From Dialister sp900541485 (GTDB taxonomy: Bacteria; Bacillota; Negativicutes; Veillonellales; Dialisteraceae): 64,000 bases of DNA. Positions 8,818-15,918 of the stretch are shown piece after piece. The DNA lies in the NCBI GenBank assembly GCA_965119665.1, contig OZ221974.1:1178001-1242000 (forward strand). The letters are read 5' to 3'. The translations under genes were made by a program, and so were the position numbers. Position 1 is the stretch's first letter, and each line of letters begins with the position of its first letter. Below the pieces are notes generated by a model. The model saw only the letters and a list, made by a program, of their open reading frames with translations, was not told where the DNA came from and did no database searches.

Positions 8818-9540
8818 TTACGTTTGGTAAAAATGGGCATAAATCTTCTTCATTGCCTCTATATCTTTCCAGTGAAATCTGTTCAGCTTCTTGGCGATTT
8901 TTCCTACAAAACGGTACTTTTTTAATAACTGCTTCGTTTCTTTCCATGTTTTTTCACCGGCTATATGTTTGTACCCTTTTTCAAGGGCGGCGGCATAGAG
9001 GGATTCTTCTTCATAATTTTCTCTGTACAGACCGTGGAGAAGCATGAGCACATCCTGTATTTTTTGTTTTGAGATGTCATTAAAATAAAGCCGGCTCTGC
9101 CAGTCCAGGAAAGTGATTTTTTCATTTTTGAAGGTAATGTCCCGCAAGGCGGGGCGTCCGTGAATAATGTCACTTTTATGAAGTGTTGCAAGTCCTGCTC
9201 CGGCCAATTCTAAAATACGCAATTTTTCATCTTTCTCAAGGTCCGGAGTTTCCATCCAGTAGCACAAATCAGGGCCGCTGTCACCGGTAACGATATAGTC
9301 GGAGGTGAGTACTTTGATGAGAGGGGTAAGTTCGGGGTGTGCCTGCGCGGCAATCGTGATGCGAGCCACTTCGTAAAGAAATTCTTTTTCTGCAGAGTAT
9401 TTGAACCATGTATTTCTTCGGTTATTTATTTTTCTTTTTACCCAATATGTTGTACCGTTCCAAGGAAAAGAAATTATCCGGCGGGTAGGATTTTTTTGGA
9501 TGACGGCTTCGGCTGCCGTTTTTATTTTCTCGTCGTTCAT
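8818..9540 (-). CDS. LPS-core kinase-like protein (RfaY/WaaP/InaA type)
   Basis: A 240-residue small protein-kinase-like fold of the kind that phosphorylates sugars of the LPS inner core. Visible are a glycine-poor N-lobe with WNGTTYWVKRK (candidate ATP-binding Lys), LAGAGLATLHKSDIIHGRPALRDI carrying the catalytic-loop His and Asp in HGRPALRD, and ITFLDWQSR where the metal-binding Asp of the DFG-like site should lie. Small size and gene context (next to GT9/GT4) favour a lipopolysaccharide kinase over a protein kinase. It is a single gene, convergent with the GT9 gene and divergent from the pilus operon. Confidence 0.75.
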   Translation of the reverse strand: MNDEKIKTAAEAVIQKNPTRRIISFPWNGTTYWVKRKINNRRNTWFKYSAEKEFLYEVARITIAAQAHPELTPLIKVLTSDYIVTGDSGPDLCYWMETPDLEKDEKLRILELAGAGLATLHKSDIIHGRPALRDITFKNEKITFLDWQSRLYFNDISKQKIQDVLMLLHGLYRENYEEESLYAAALEKGYKHIAGEKTWKETKQLLKKYRFVGKIAKKLNRFHWKDIEAMKKIYAHFYQT

Positions 9541-9631
9541 TGTATTTTCCTCCCTCCATTACTTAACTATATTATTTTTATTTTAGCATTTGCAGAAAAA
9601 AAGAAAAAGTTTTAAAAAATAAATTCAAGGA

Positions 9632-9660
9632 TTGAATGAAAAATAAATTTATATTATAAT
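9632..9660 (+). promoter_or_regulatory. Promoter of the pilus/pseudopilus operon
   Basis: TTGAAT at 9632-9637, a 17-base AT-rich spacer, and perfect TATAAT at 9655-9660, 53 bases before the pilin ATG. This near-consensus sigma-70 promoter indicates that the operon begins with the major pilin. Confidence 0.8.
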
Positions 9661-9712
9661 TTTAAAAGAAAGATTTATGTATTATTTTGAATTTAATTAG
9701 CGGGAGATAAAA

Positions 9713-10111
9713 ATGAGGCGCTGCTTTTTAAAAGCCGGAACGGGGAAGAAACGAAAGGGTTTTATGCTGATTGAACTTCTCATCGTGGTGGCGATACTCG
9801 GTATATTGGCGGCGGTGGCAATTCCCAATTTCATCGGAATGACGGATGAGGCCAAGGTTGCCAGGATACAAGCGGATTTATCTGCCATCGGGTCTGCGGC
9901 GGAAGTTTATTATGTGAAAAACGGGAGGTATCCGTCGTCCGTCAAAGATATGGTGGATGAAACGGGGAAAGACGGCTTTTTGAGAAGTGAGCCCAAGCCG
10001 CCCGTAAAGGATACGTCATATACATTGAATGCGACGACAGGGGAAGCGACTTATTCTTTCAAAGGAAATACTTACTCTTCTTTCGGGGGAGAGAAAAAAC
10101 AGGGAGGCTGA
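9713..10111 (+). CDS. Major type IV pilin / ComGC-GspG-like prepilin
   Basis: A 132-residue prepilin, the likely main subunit of a pilus or competence pseudopilus. The class III leader is 16 residues, positively charged and ending in Gly. Cleavage precedes Phe17, and the mature helix FMLIELLIVVAILGILAAVA carries the conserved Glu5. A GspG-like stretch ARIQADLSAIGSAAEVYYVKNGRYPSS and a short beta C-terminal domain follow. It has no obvious disulfide-loop Cys pair as in Neisseria PilE. The ribosome site is GCGGGAG. It is the first gene after a strong promoter, as expected for the most abundant subunit. Confidence 0.92.
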   Translation: MRRCFLKAGTGKKRKGFMLIELLIVVAILGILAAVAIPNFIGMTDEAKVARIQADLSAIGSAAEVYYVKNGRYPSSVKDMVDETGKDGFLRSEPKPPVKDTSYTLNATTGEATYSFKGNTYSSFGGEKKQGG

Positions 10112-10707
10112 TGTTTCCCGGGGCATACACAGGAGAGATGGAAATGGCAGGTAGAGATTTTTCGTATAAAGAAAGCTCGTTCTACCGGAAACTGTATCCG
10201 TCTTTTCTTTTTTTATGTTCCGCTTTTGCGGGAACGGGAATTCTTTTTGTTTCTCCTCTTTTATCATTGGCATTGTTGTCGGCAGGTCCGGCGGTGGAGG
10301 ACTACAGAACGGGTTATGTCGATGACCGATGGAGTCTTCTTATCCTGTTGACAGGTGCGGTTTACCGCGGGATTCATCATTCTTTTTACGAAGGGTTTCT
10401 TTCTTTTTTGCTGGCCGCTCTCGTGTACGGAGCGGTCTTTTTTGTTATTCCCGAAGGTATCGGCACGGGGGATATTTTTTTATCCGCCGCCATTGCTTTT
10501 TGGCTGGAACCGGCGGGGGTTTTCTTTTTTATCTGGAGCTCCTGTCTGATTGGGGCGGCAGCGGCCGCCGTTCTTCTCATTTTTTATCACGTTCCGAAAA
10601 CGTATCCGTTTCGTTTTTGTCCTTGTATCGCTTTGGGAGGGGTAGGAACTTTTGTCTGCCAGGAAATGTATCCCGCCGTTTTCACGGCCCGGTTTTTTAC
10701 TTTTTGA
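10111..10707 (+). CDS. Prepilin peptidase, short form (A24 family)
   Basis: A 198-residue inner-membrane aspartyl protease that removes prepilin leaders at the cytoplasmic face. The two catalytic aspartates are visible as Asp64 in VEDYRTGYVDD and Asp121 in GIGTGDI, between several hydrophobic segments. The N-terminal cysteine-containing methyltransferase domain of full-length PilD/ComC (about 250 residues or more) is absent, so either another enzyme N-methylates the pilins or methylation does not occur. It overlaps the pilin stop by one base. An ATG at 10144 with a better-spaced AGGAG site is an alternative start. Confidence 0.85.
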   Translation: MFPGAYTGEMEMAGRDFSYKESSFYRKLYPSFLFLCSAFAGTGILFVSPLLSLALLSAGPAVEDYRTGYVDDRWSLLILLTGAVYRGIHHSFYEGFLSFLLAALVYGAVFFVIPEGIGTGDIFLSAAIAFWLEPAGVFFFIWSSCLIGAAAAAVLLIFYHVPKTYPFRFCPCIALGGVGTFVCQEMYPAVFTARFFTF

Positions 10708-11143
10708 GATTTTGATCGTGCTTGCCGTTTTTACGACAGCCGTCTTTTGTGTCATGCCTTTTTTCGGAAACCGGCAGAGAGAGCAACGGCTGGAGGTGGC
10801 GGCGGAAGAGGTGGCGTCTGCTTTACGGCAGGTAGAGTCGGCGGCGAGAAATGAATCGTCTTTGTACCCCGATGAATCACAGGGGCTTGTTTTTTATTGT
10901 ACGTCCACGCCTGAGGGAAGAGCTGTATACGGTACAAGAAAAGGCAGGCGTGAAACTTCTCCCCGCGGTGTTTTGCCGGAGGATATAGTTTTTGCGGCAG
11001 GGACGTTATCCGTAAGGTTCAGGAAATCAGAGCCGGCGAGAGATTCCGAATACCGTATCGAAATGAAAACGAAAGATGAAAAATATAAGAGAATCATCAC
11101 GGTGGCGGCATATACGGGGAGGGTCAGAGTAGGGAAAAAATGA
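10652..11143 (+). CDS. Minor pseudopilin (GspH/FimT-like)
   Basis: A 163-residue prepilin-like protein with a 14-residue leader ending in Pro-Gly and a mature N-terminus FLLFEILIVLAVF that keeps Glu5. The remainder resembles the small beta-rich GspH/FimT-type minor subunits that sit at the pilus tip. It starts at a TTG with GGGAGGGG upstream and overlaps the peptidase gene by 56 bases. Such long overlaps recur in this operon and imply coupled translation. The specific role cannot be assigned. Confidence 0.78.
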   Translation: MSARKCIPPFSRPGFLLFEILIVLAVFTTAVFCVMPFFGNRQREQRLEVAAEEVASALRQVESAARNESSLYPDESQGLVFYCTSTPEGRAVYGTRKGRRETSPRGVLPEDIVFAAGTLSVRFRKSEPARDSEYRIEMKTKDEKYKRIITVAAYTGRVRVGKK

Positions 11144-11508
11144 AAAAGCGTCACGGATTTCTTATGCTGTGGCTCCTCATAGGTATCATGGCGGTCACGG
11201 TGATGGGGGTTGCCGTTTTTCTCATTTTTCATCAGATGGTGATTTATGAAGAAGAAAGGGAGACGGCAACGGACGAAATATTTCTTGTCCAAGAAACACT
11301 GGAAAGAGAGAAATATAATTTGGCGTTTCATAAAAATGATCCGGTTCTTTCGGGAAATATAGAGCGGAACGGCCGGACTTATGATGTCGTTCTTGAAAGG
11401 GAAGCGCTGACTGTTGAGGGCGTACCGGTGATAAAGGTGACCTGTCGGGCAGGGACAGGCGGAAAAAAGCCGTTCACCGCATCTTTTATATGGGGAGAGC
11501 GGTCATGA
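11140..11508 (+). CDS. Minor pseudopilin lacking Glu5
   Basis: A 122-residue prepilin-like protein: a short basic leader MKKRHG, then a hydrophobic helix FLMLWLLIGIMAVTVMGVAVFLIF. Position 5 of the mature protein is Trp instead of the near-universal Glu, a departure usually tolerated only in initiating or tip subunits. The rest is a small soluble domain of no recognised family. It has a 4-base ATGA overlap with the preceding gene. The assignment rests on the leader, the helix and the operon position. Confidence 0.7.
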   Translation: MKKRHGFLMLWLLIGIMAVTVMGVAVFLIFHQMVIYEEERETATDEIFLVQETLEREKYNLAFHKNDPVLSGNIERNGRTYDVVLEREALTVEGVPVIKVTCRAGTGGKKPFTASFIWGERS

Positions 11509-12053
11509 AAAGAAAAGGTATCATCCTTTTGGAAACGGTTTTGTATATTCTTTTGCTTTCTCTTCTTGCCGCCGCGGTACTTCCGTTTGTGGGACAGACG
11601 GCAAGGCTTATTTCTCTTTTTCAAATCCGCGGGCGTATGACGGAGCAGAGTCTTTTTGCCGCAGATTTCATGACGGAAAAACTGCGGAACAATTTGGAAT
11701 GTACCGAAACGGTTTATGCAGGAAATGCATTGGCCTACCAAGCGTATAACAAGAAAAAGAAAAAGGCGGAATACCGTTTTCTTATCCGTGACGATAAGCT
11801 GAAGGTCCGCCTGTACAACGGAGTGACTCAGCCTGTCACGGGAGAAAGTATTTCTTACAAAGAAGAGATTGCGTTTCTGCCTCCTGAAGGGGGTTCCGTG
11901 TTCCGCCGCTTTGAAAAAGGATTGGTCAGATTGTCTTTTGAAATGGTTCATACCCGTTCGTGCGAAAAGCGGACCGTGGAAACGGCGGTTTTACCGTATC
12001 GTGATTTTTACCGTTCCAAACCGGGGGCGTTGTATAAAAATGGAAAAGCGTAA
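11505..12053 (+). CDS. Minor pseudopilin (PilW/GspJ-like position)
   Basis: A 182-residue prepilin-like protein. The ATG at 11505, with GGGGAGAG upstream and a 4-base overlap with the previous stop, gives the short leader MKRKG and a mature helix IILLETVLYILLLSLLAAAVL with Glu5 retained. A longer version from 11490 is less likely. Size and operon position suit a GspJ/PilW/ComGF-type minor subunit, but the soluble domain carries no motif that separates these. The next gene starts inside its last codons. Confidence 0.72.
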   Translation: MKRKGIILLETVLYILLLSLLAAAVLPFVGQTARLISLFQIRGRMTEQSLFAADFMTEKLRNNLECTETVYAGNALAYQAYNKKKKKAEYRFLIRDDKLKVRLYNGVTQPVTGESISYKEEIAFLPPEGGSVFRRFEKGLVRLSFEMVHTRSCEKRTVETAVLPYRDFYRSKPGALYKNGKA

Positions 12054-12456
12054 AGGTTTTTTGTCGTTGCTGCTCCTTGTGGCTCTTTCGTCGATGCTCA
12101 CACTGGCAGGAGGATTTCTTTTTTATTTATCACACAGTGCAAGCGGAAGTATCGTTTACGGAAACGGACTCCGTGCGGTGTATGCCGCCGAGAGTGGTGC
12201 CAATTGGGGACTCGCATCGTTGGAAAAAGGAAATATAACGGAGCGGACGGTGACTTTTTCTTACGATGAAGCGGATTGTCTGGTGAAAATAACAAATCTT
12301 GTTAAAAATGGGAATGGTTTGACAGGGCGTATTTTATCAAGAGGTACGGATAAGAGATCCCATATGGTGAGGTATGTACAAATAGATTTTACCGTCACGG
12401 CAGGAGAAAAGCGGAAAATATCCGTAGAAAATGTGGAGAGCGACAAATGGATATAG
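12040..12456 (+). CDS. Minor pseudopilin (PilX/GspK-like N-terminus, no Glu5)
   Basis: A 138-residue protein beginning MEKRKG and a helix FLSLLLLVALSSMLTLAGG, with Leu at mature position 5. The following segment, with AVYAAESGANWGLASLEKG, is the ...YAAESGxxxAL.. pattern common in PilX/GspK-type tip subunits, which also lack Glu5. The start at 12040 overlaps the preceding gene by 14 bases; the frame is open further upstream, but only this start gives a leader peptide. Its stop overlaps the next gene by 10 bases. Confidence 0.72.
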   Translation: MEKRKGFLSLLLLVALSSMLTLAGGFLFYLSHSASGSIVYGNGLRAVYAAESGANWGLASLEKGNITERTVTFSYDEADCLVKITNLVKNGNGLTGRILSRGTDKRSHMVRYVQIDFTVTAGEKRKISVENVESDKWI

Positions 12457-13784
12457 AAAATCTCAAGGCAAAATGGGAAGAGCGGATACGGGGAACCGGC
12501 GGGGCGTACGGTAAACAGAGTGTGGTTTTTATCCATGATTATTTTCTGCATGTGGCGCAGCGGCAAAGAAATACACTTTTGCATTACGAGAAAATTCCCT
12601 TGGCCGATGAAGGCAGGGACGCTGTTATCAAAGCACTCCGCAGTATGGACAGCGATATAAAATCTTTTATTCTCATCTATAATTTTTCTGATTTGCGGAC
12701 GGAAGTAAAGCAATTTCCGCAAATGACGGAAGATGAGCTGTCAGAAACGATGTATTGGGAACAGGACAGAATCTTCGGTGTCAGAAGTGACCTGCAGATT
12801 GCCCGGCGTGTGTTGGAAAAAGATGCTACCGGTTGGAAACTTTCTCTTGCGGCGGCGGAAAAGGAACAATTGCAGTATTGGAAACATACGGCAGCTCTTG
12901 CAGGGAAAAGAATTTCCCACATTGTGCCTGTTACGGAAATACGGGCAGAGGGAGAAAATCCGCGGTTCTGTTTCTTTGCCAAAAAGAATCAGGCGCTCTG
13001 CATTTTCAGGACGGGAAAGGAAGAAAGAACACGGGTCATTTCTAAAAAAGAGGCGGAAAATGTGGTGGACAAGTTCGTTTTCCGCTTGTCCGAGACATAT
13101 AATCTTGAAAATGCGGAATTTTTATTCCTTCCCTTTGCCGATTGTTCAGAAGAGGATAAGGAATTTTGGAAATCCGAAGTACACCGCTTTCAAAAGAAAT
13201 ATAACCGGACGGAGAAAGAGGAAGAAAATTTCATCCGCCAGATGATGATTTCCCTACCGGACTCACCGATGAATCTGCTTTCCCCGGGAAAGAAAAAACC
13301 GTTTATTACCGAAGAAAATAAATGGCTCAGAGCGGGACAAATTTTGGCGTTACTGTTTTTCACTATCGGTGTCATTCTTTCCGTGCAGTTTCTTCTTACC
13401 CTGGCGGATTATAAGGAAAAAACGGATTATCTGGCCGAATCCGTATCTGTCCGGAAAGAGATGGCAGAAGAAAGAGAGAACAGAGAAAAAGAAAAACAGC
13501 TCCTTGCGAAAATCAAAGAGCGGGCAGAAAAAAATCCGCCGCTTGCAGGAAAACTGCTTGTGCTGGCAGACAGTGTGCCGAAGGGAATCATTCTTCATGA
13601 AATCACGGCGGAAGGGACGTATCTTTCCGTCAAGGGAAGTGCAGCGACAATGAAGGCGGCCGATATTTTCAAGGAACGGATTGAACGGATATGGCAGGGG
13701 ACGATGACGATACGAAAAAAGAAAATAGCCGCATCGGTGCAGGCCGTCACCTTTGAAATCGAGGGGGAAAGAGCGGAAAAATGA
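12447..13784 (+). CDS. PilM-PilN fusion (GspL-like assembly protein)
   Basis: A 445-residue inner-membrane assembly protein. Residues 1 to about 270 are a cytoplasmic PilM/GspL-type actin-like domain (DELSETMYWEQDRIF helix, LSLAAAEKEQLQYW). Residues 275-280 read MNLLSP, resembling the cytoplasmic INLLP tail with which PilN normally binds PilM. One membrane span follows (about 295-317), then a charged coiled coil (about 325-365), then a PilN-like periplasmic ferredoxin-fold region (GIILHEITAEGTYLSVKGSA). In type IV pilus systems PilM and PilN are usually separate; GspL of type II secretion is the natural fused form. A GGAGAG ribosome site precedes the ATG. It should link a cytoplasmic ATPase, not encoded here, to the pseudopilus. 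Confidence 0.78.
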   Translation: MDIENLKAKWEERIRGTGGAYGKQSVVFIHDYFLHVAQRQRNTLLHYEKIPLADEGRDAVIKALRSMDSDIKSFILIYNFSDLRTEVKQFPQMTEDELSETMYWEQDRIFGVRSDLQIARRVLEKDATGWKLSLAAAEKEQLQYWKHTAALAGKRISHIVPVTEIRAEGENPRFCFFAKKNQALCIFRTGKEERTRVISKKEAENVVDKFVFRLSETYNLENAEFLFLPFADCSEEDKEFWKSEVHRFQKKYNRTEKEEENFIRQMMISLPDSPMNLLSPGKKKPFITEENKWLRAGQILALLFFTIGVILSVQFLLTLADYKEKTDYLAESVSVRKEMAEERENREKEKQLLAKIKERAEKNPPLAGKLLVLADSVPKGIILHEITAEGTYLSVKGSAATMKAADIFKERIERIWQGTMTIRKKKIAASVQAVTFEIEGERAEK

Positions 13785-14338
13785 AACTCACGGAAATTTT
13801 AAATGACAATACCTATACGAGAAGTTTTTTCCTTCTGGCGGCCCTGTTTCTTGCCGCTGATTTCTACCTGGAGACGGAAATTTCAAATGTAAGGGACGAT
13901 GTGCAAAAAGAAGAAACTTTGATAAAAAGTATCGAGGAATCGAAACAAAAACCGAAAGAGAAAAATCATATTTCTTTTTTGAAATCTTTGACAGATGGAC
14001 ATGAAAATCCCGATATAGAAGGCATCTTCACGTCTGCGGGCTGCAAAACGGAGGAGGTAAAAGAAGAGCGGCAGGGCAAAGGGGAAGAGGGAGGCACTTT
14101 ATTTTATGTAAAAGGAACAGGAACTTTTTCACAAATACTCACGGCCTTTGATATAATAGAGGGCAAAGAAAAGGGAATGGTGATGGAACGGTGTCATATA
14201 AAAAAGGAACAGGGCAAACTGTTTTTTGAAGCGGCCGTCCGCCACATGCCGAGCCGAGGTAGTTATGAAAAAGAGAAATATAGTCCTGATCGGTCCGATG
14301 GGGACAGGAAAGAGCAGAGCCGCCAAAATCCTCTCTGA
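13781..14338 (+). CDS. PilO/GspM-like assembly protein
   Basis: A 185-residue bitopic protein: a short cytoplasmic N-terminus, one membrane span (about residues 15-30), a charged coiled coil, then a small periplasmic domain with FYVKGTGTFSQILTAFDIIEG resembling the ferredoxin-like fold of PilO. It overlaps the PilM-PilN gene by 4 bases, as PilO follows PilN elsewhere. The last 24 or so residues are read through the ribosome site and start of the next gene in another frame (74-base overlap) and are polar and unlikely to be structured. No separate pilP or secretin gene follows. Confidence 0.68.
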   Translation: MKLTEILNDNTYTRSFFLLAALFLAADFYLETEISNVRDDVQKEETLIKSIEESKQKPKEKNHISFLKSLTDGHENPDIEGIFTSAGCKTEEVKEERQGKGEEGGTLFYVKGTGTFSQILTAFDIIEGKEKGMVMERCHIKKEQGKLFFEAAVRHMPSRGSYEKEKYSPDRSDGDRKEQSRQNPL

Positions 14339-14843
14339 CGGTTTTGATTGGCAACTTGCCGATACGGACCGCATGATGGAAAGAGAGACGGGCATGAAAA
14401 TTGCCGAGTATTACAAAAGTGTCGGGGCGGAAGCATTTGCGGAAAAAGAAATATCCCTCATCAGCCGTGTCCGCTATTACCACGAAGCGGTCATCGCTAT
14501 GGGCGGAAACAATCCGATGACGGATAAAAAATTTAAATTGCTTTCCGAGTACGGCGTGGTCATACTTCTTTTTGCCAAGCCGTACAGATTGGCGGAACGG
14601 GTCCGCCGCCGTATCGGAAAAAGACCGACTATGGACTATTCCGATGTGGACGGCTACGTCAGACAGATGCTCAGAAAGTGGACGAAGTGGAAAGACCGGG
14701 TGGATCTTGTCATCAATACGACAAATACGCATCCCGAGCAGACGGCGTTACGGGTGGCCCGTTATATTGATAAACATAAAATTGAATTTATTAAAAGAGA
14801 ACAGACCGGAATTGAAAAACGTGAAAAGAATCACTTTTTCTGA
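14265..14843 (+). CDS. Shikimate kinase-like protein with altered substrate site
   Basis: A 192-residue P-loop kinase of the AroK fold. It has the Walker A GPMGTGKS, ADTDRMMERETGMKI (the acidic shikimate/Mg site) and a lid-region Arg in GKRPTM. Two substrate contacts differ from genuine shikimate kinases: the Arg of the FRxxE motif is Ala here (AFAEKE), and the glycine triplet reads MGGNNP. The ATG at 14265 follows GAGGT and overlaps the PilO-like gene by 74 bases. In many Proteobacteria aroK lies directly after pilMNOPQ, so the neighbourhood is familiar even though the protein is divergent. It may phosphorylate shikimate weakly or a different substrate. Confidence 0.7.
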   Translation: MKKRNIVLIGPMGTGKSRAAKILSDGFDWQLADTDRMMERETGMKIAEYYKSVGAEAFAEKEISLISRVRYYHEAVIAMGGNNPMTDKKFKLLSEYGVVILLFAKPYRLAERVRRRIGKRPTMDYSDVDGYVRQMLRKWTKWKDRVDLVINTTNTHPEQTALRVARYIDKHKIEFIKREQTGIEKREKNHFF

Positions 14844-14885
14844 ACACTCTGTACCGGCTCTCATTTTTATATAAAGGAGACGATT

Positions 14886-15881
14886 ATGAAAAGATTGGCC
14901 GTAATGACTTCCGGCGGAGATGCATCGGGCATGAATGCCGCCATCCGCAGTGTAATTCGTACCGCAAAAGCGATGAAATGTGATATCTACGGAATCAGCC
15001 GCGGCTACACCGGGCTTTTGGAAGAAGATATCCGCCGCCTGACGAATCGTGATGCCGGAGGCATTATTCTCCACGGAGGCACAGCTTTGAAAACGGCCCG
15101 CTGTCCCGCTTTTTTTGAAGAAAGCAATCAGAAAAAAGGGGCGGAGATTTTAAAGAAATATGAAATAGACGGCCTGGTTGTCATCGGTGGTGACGGTTCG
15201 GTGCAGGGAGCAGAAATATTATCCGCCCTCGGTATTCCCACAGTCACTATTCCGGCGACCATAGATAATGACATGCACGGCACAGATGAAACAATCGGTC
15301 ATGACACGGCGGTCAATGCCGTTGTAAATGCAGTGAGCCGTATCCGCGACACCGCGTCGTCCCATGACAGAGCGGCGATTATAGAAGTGATGGGCCGTTT
15401 TGCGGGAAATATTGCACTCGATGCAGGCGTGGCATGCGGAGCGGAATATATTTTGGTTCCGGAAGTTCCGTTCAGCCGTGAAAAACTGGCAAGAAGTCTT
15501 TTGGAGCAAATGAAAGAAGGCAGAACGAACAGCATTATCATTTGTGCCGAAGGGGCTGATGACGGCCGTGCGCTCGGAGAATGGCTGAGAGAAAGAACGG
15601 ATATTGACATCTGTACGACCATTCTGGGATTCATACAAAGAGGGGGCCTCCCGAGTGCCAGGGACAGTATTCTCGGTTCGGTTTTGGGAGCGGCAGCCGT
15701 CAAAGCATTGATGAACGGAGAAAAAGGCGCTCTTGCAGGTATGAAAAACGGAGAGGTCAGAATTTTACCGTACAAAGAAGCGGCGAAAGAGGAAAAAGGT
15801 TTTAAAAAGGACTTATACGAAATGGCCGGTATGCTTGGGGCAGCTCAGGATAACGGCAGTATCGCAGAAAGCGGACTTTAG
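14886..15881 (+). CDS. pfkA: ATP-dependent 6-phosphofructokinase
   Basis: Phosphorylates fructose 6-phosphate to fructose 1,6-bisphosphate, the committing step of glycolysis. The protein is 331 residues, close to the usual length of about 320. It has the N-terminal TSGGDASGMNAAIR, GGDGSVQGA (Gly after GGD as in ATP-dependent forms), PATIDNDMHGTDETIGHDTA holding the catalytic Asp, VMGRFAGNIAL and ILGFIQRGGLPSARD. A strong AAGGAGA ribosome site precedes the ATG. It sits between the pilus operon and glf, with a 42-base gap after the kinase-like gene, so it may be partly co-transcribed with it. Confidence 0.95.
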   Translation: MKRLAVMTSGGDASGMNAAIRSVIRTAKAMKCDIYGISRGYTGLLEEDIRRLTNRDAGGIILHGGTALKTARCPAFFEESNQKKGAEILKKYEIDGLVVIGGDGSVQGAEILSALGIPTVTIPATIDNDMHGTDETIGHDTAVNAVVNAVSRIRDTASSHDRAAIIEVMGRFAGNIALDAGVACGAEYILVPEVPFSREKLARSLLEQMKEGRTNSIIICAEGADDGRALGEWLRERTDIDICTTILGFIQRGGLPSARDSILGSVLGAAAVKALMNGEKGALAGMKNGEVRILPYKEAAKEEKGFKKDLYEMAGMLGAAQDNGSIAESGL

Positions 15882-15918
15882 TAGTGAAATACACAAAATG
15901 TTATAAGGAGATCAGGCG

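Noticed and set aside
11379..11951. A 190-codon leftward frame inside the minor pseudopilin genes
   Set aside because: It is antisense to coupled pilin genes with clear leaders; composition (Phe, Arg, Lys) is typical of a shadow frame.
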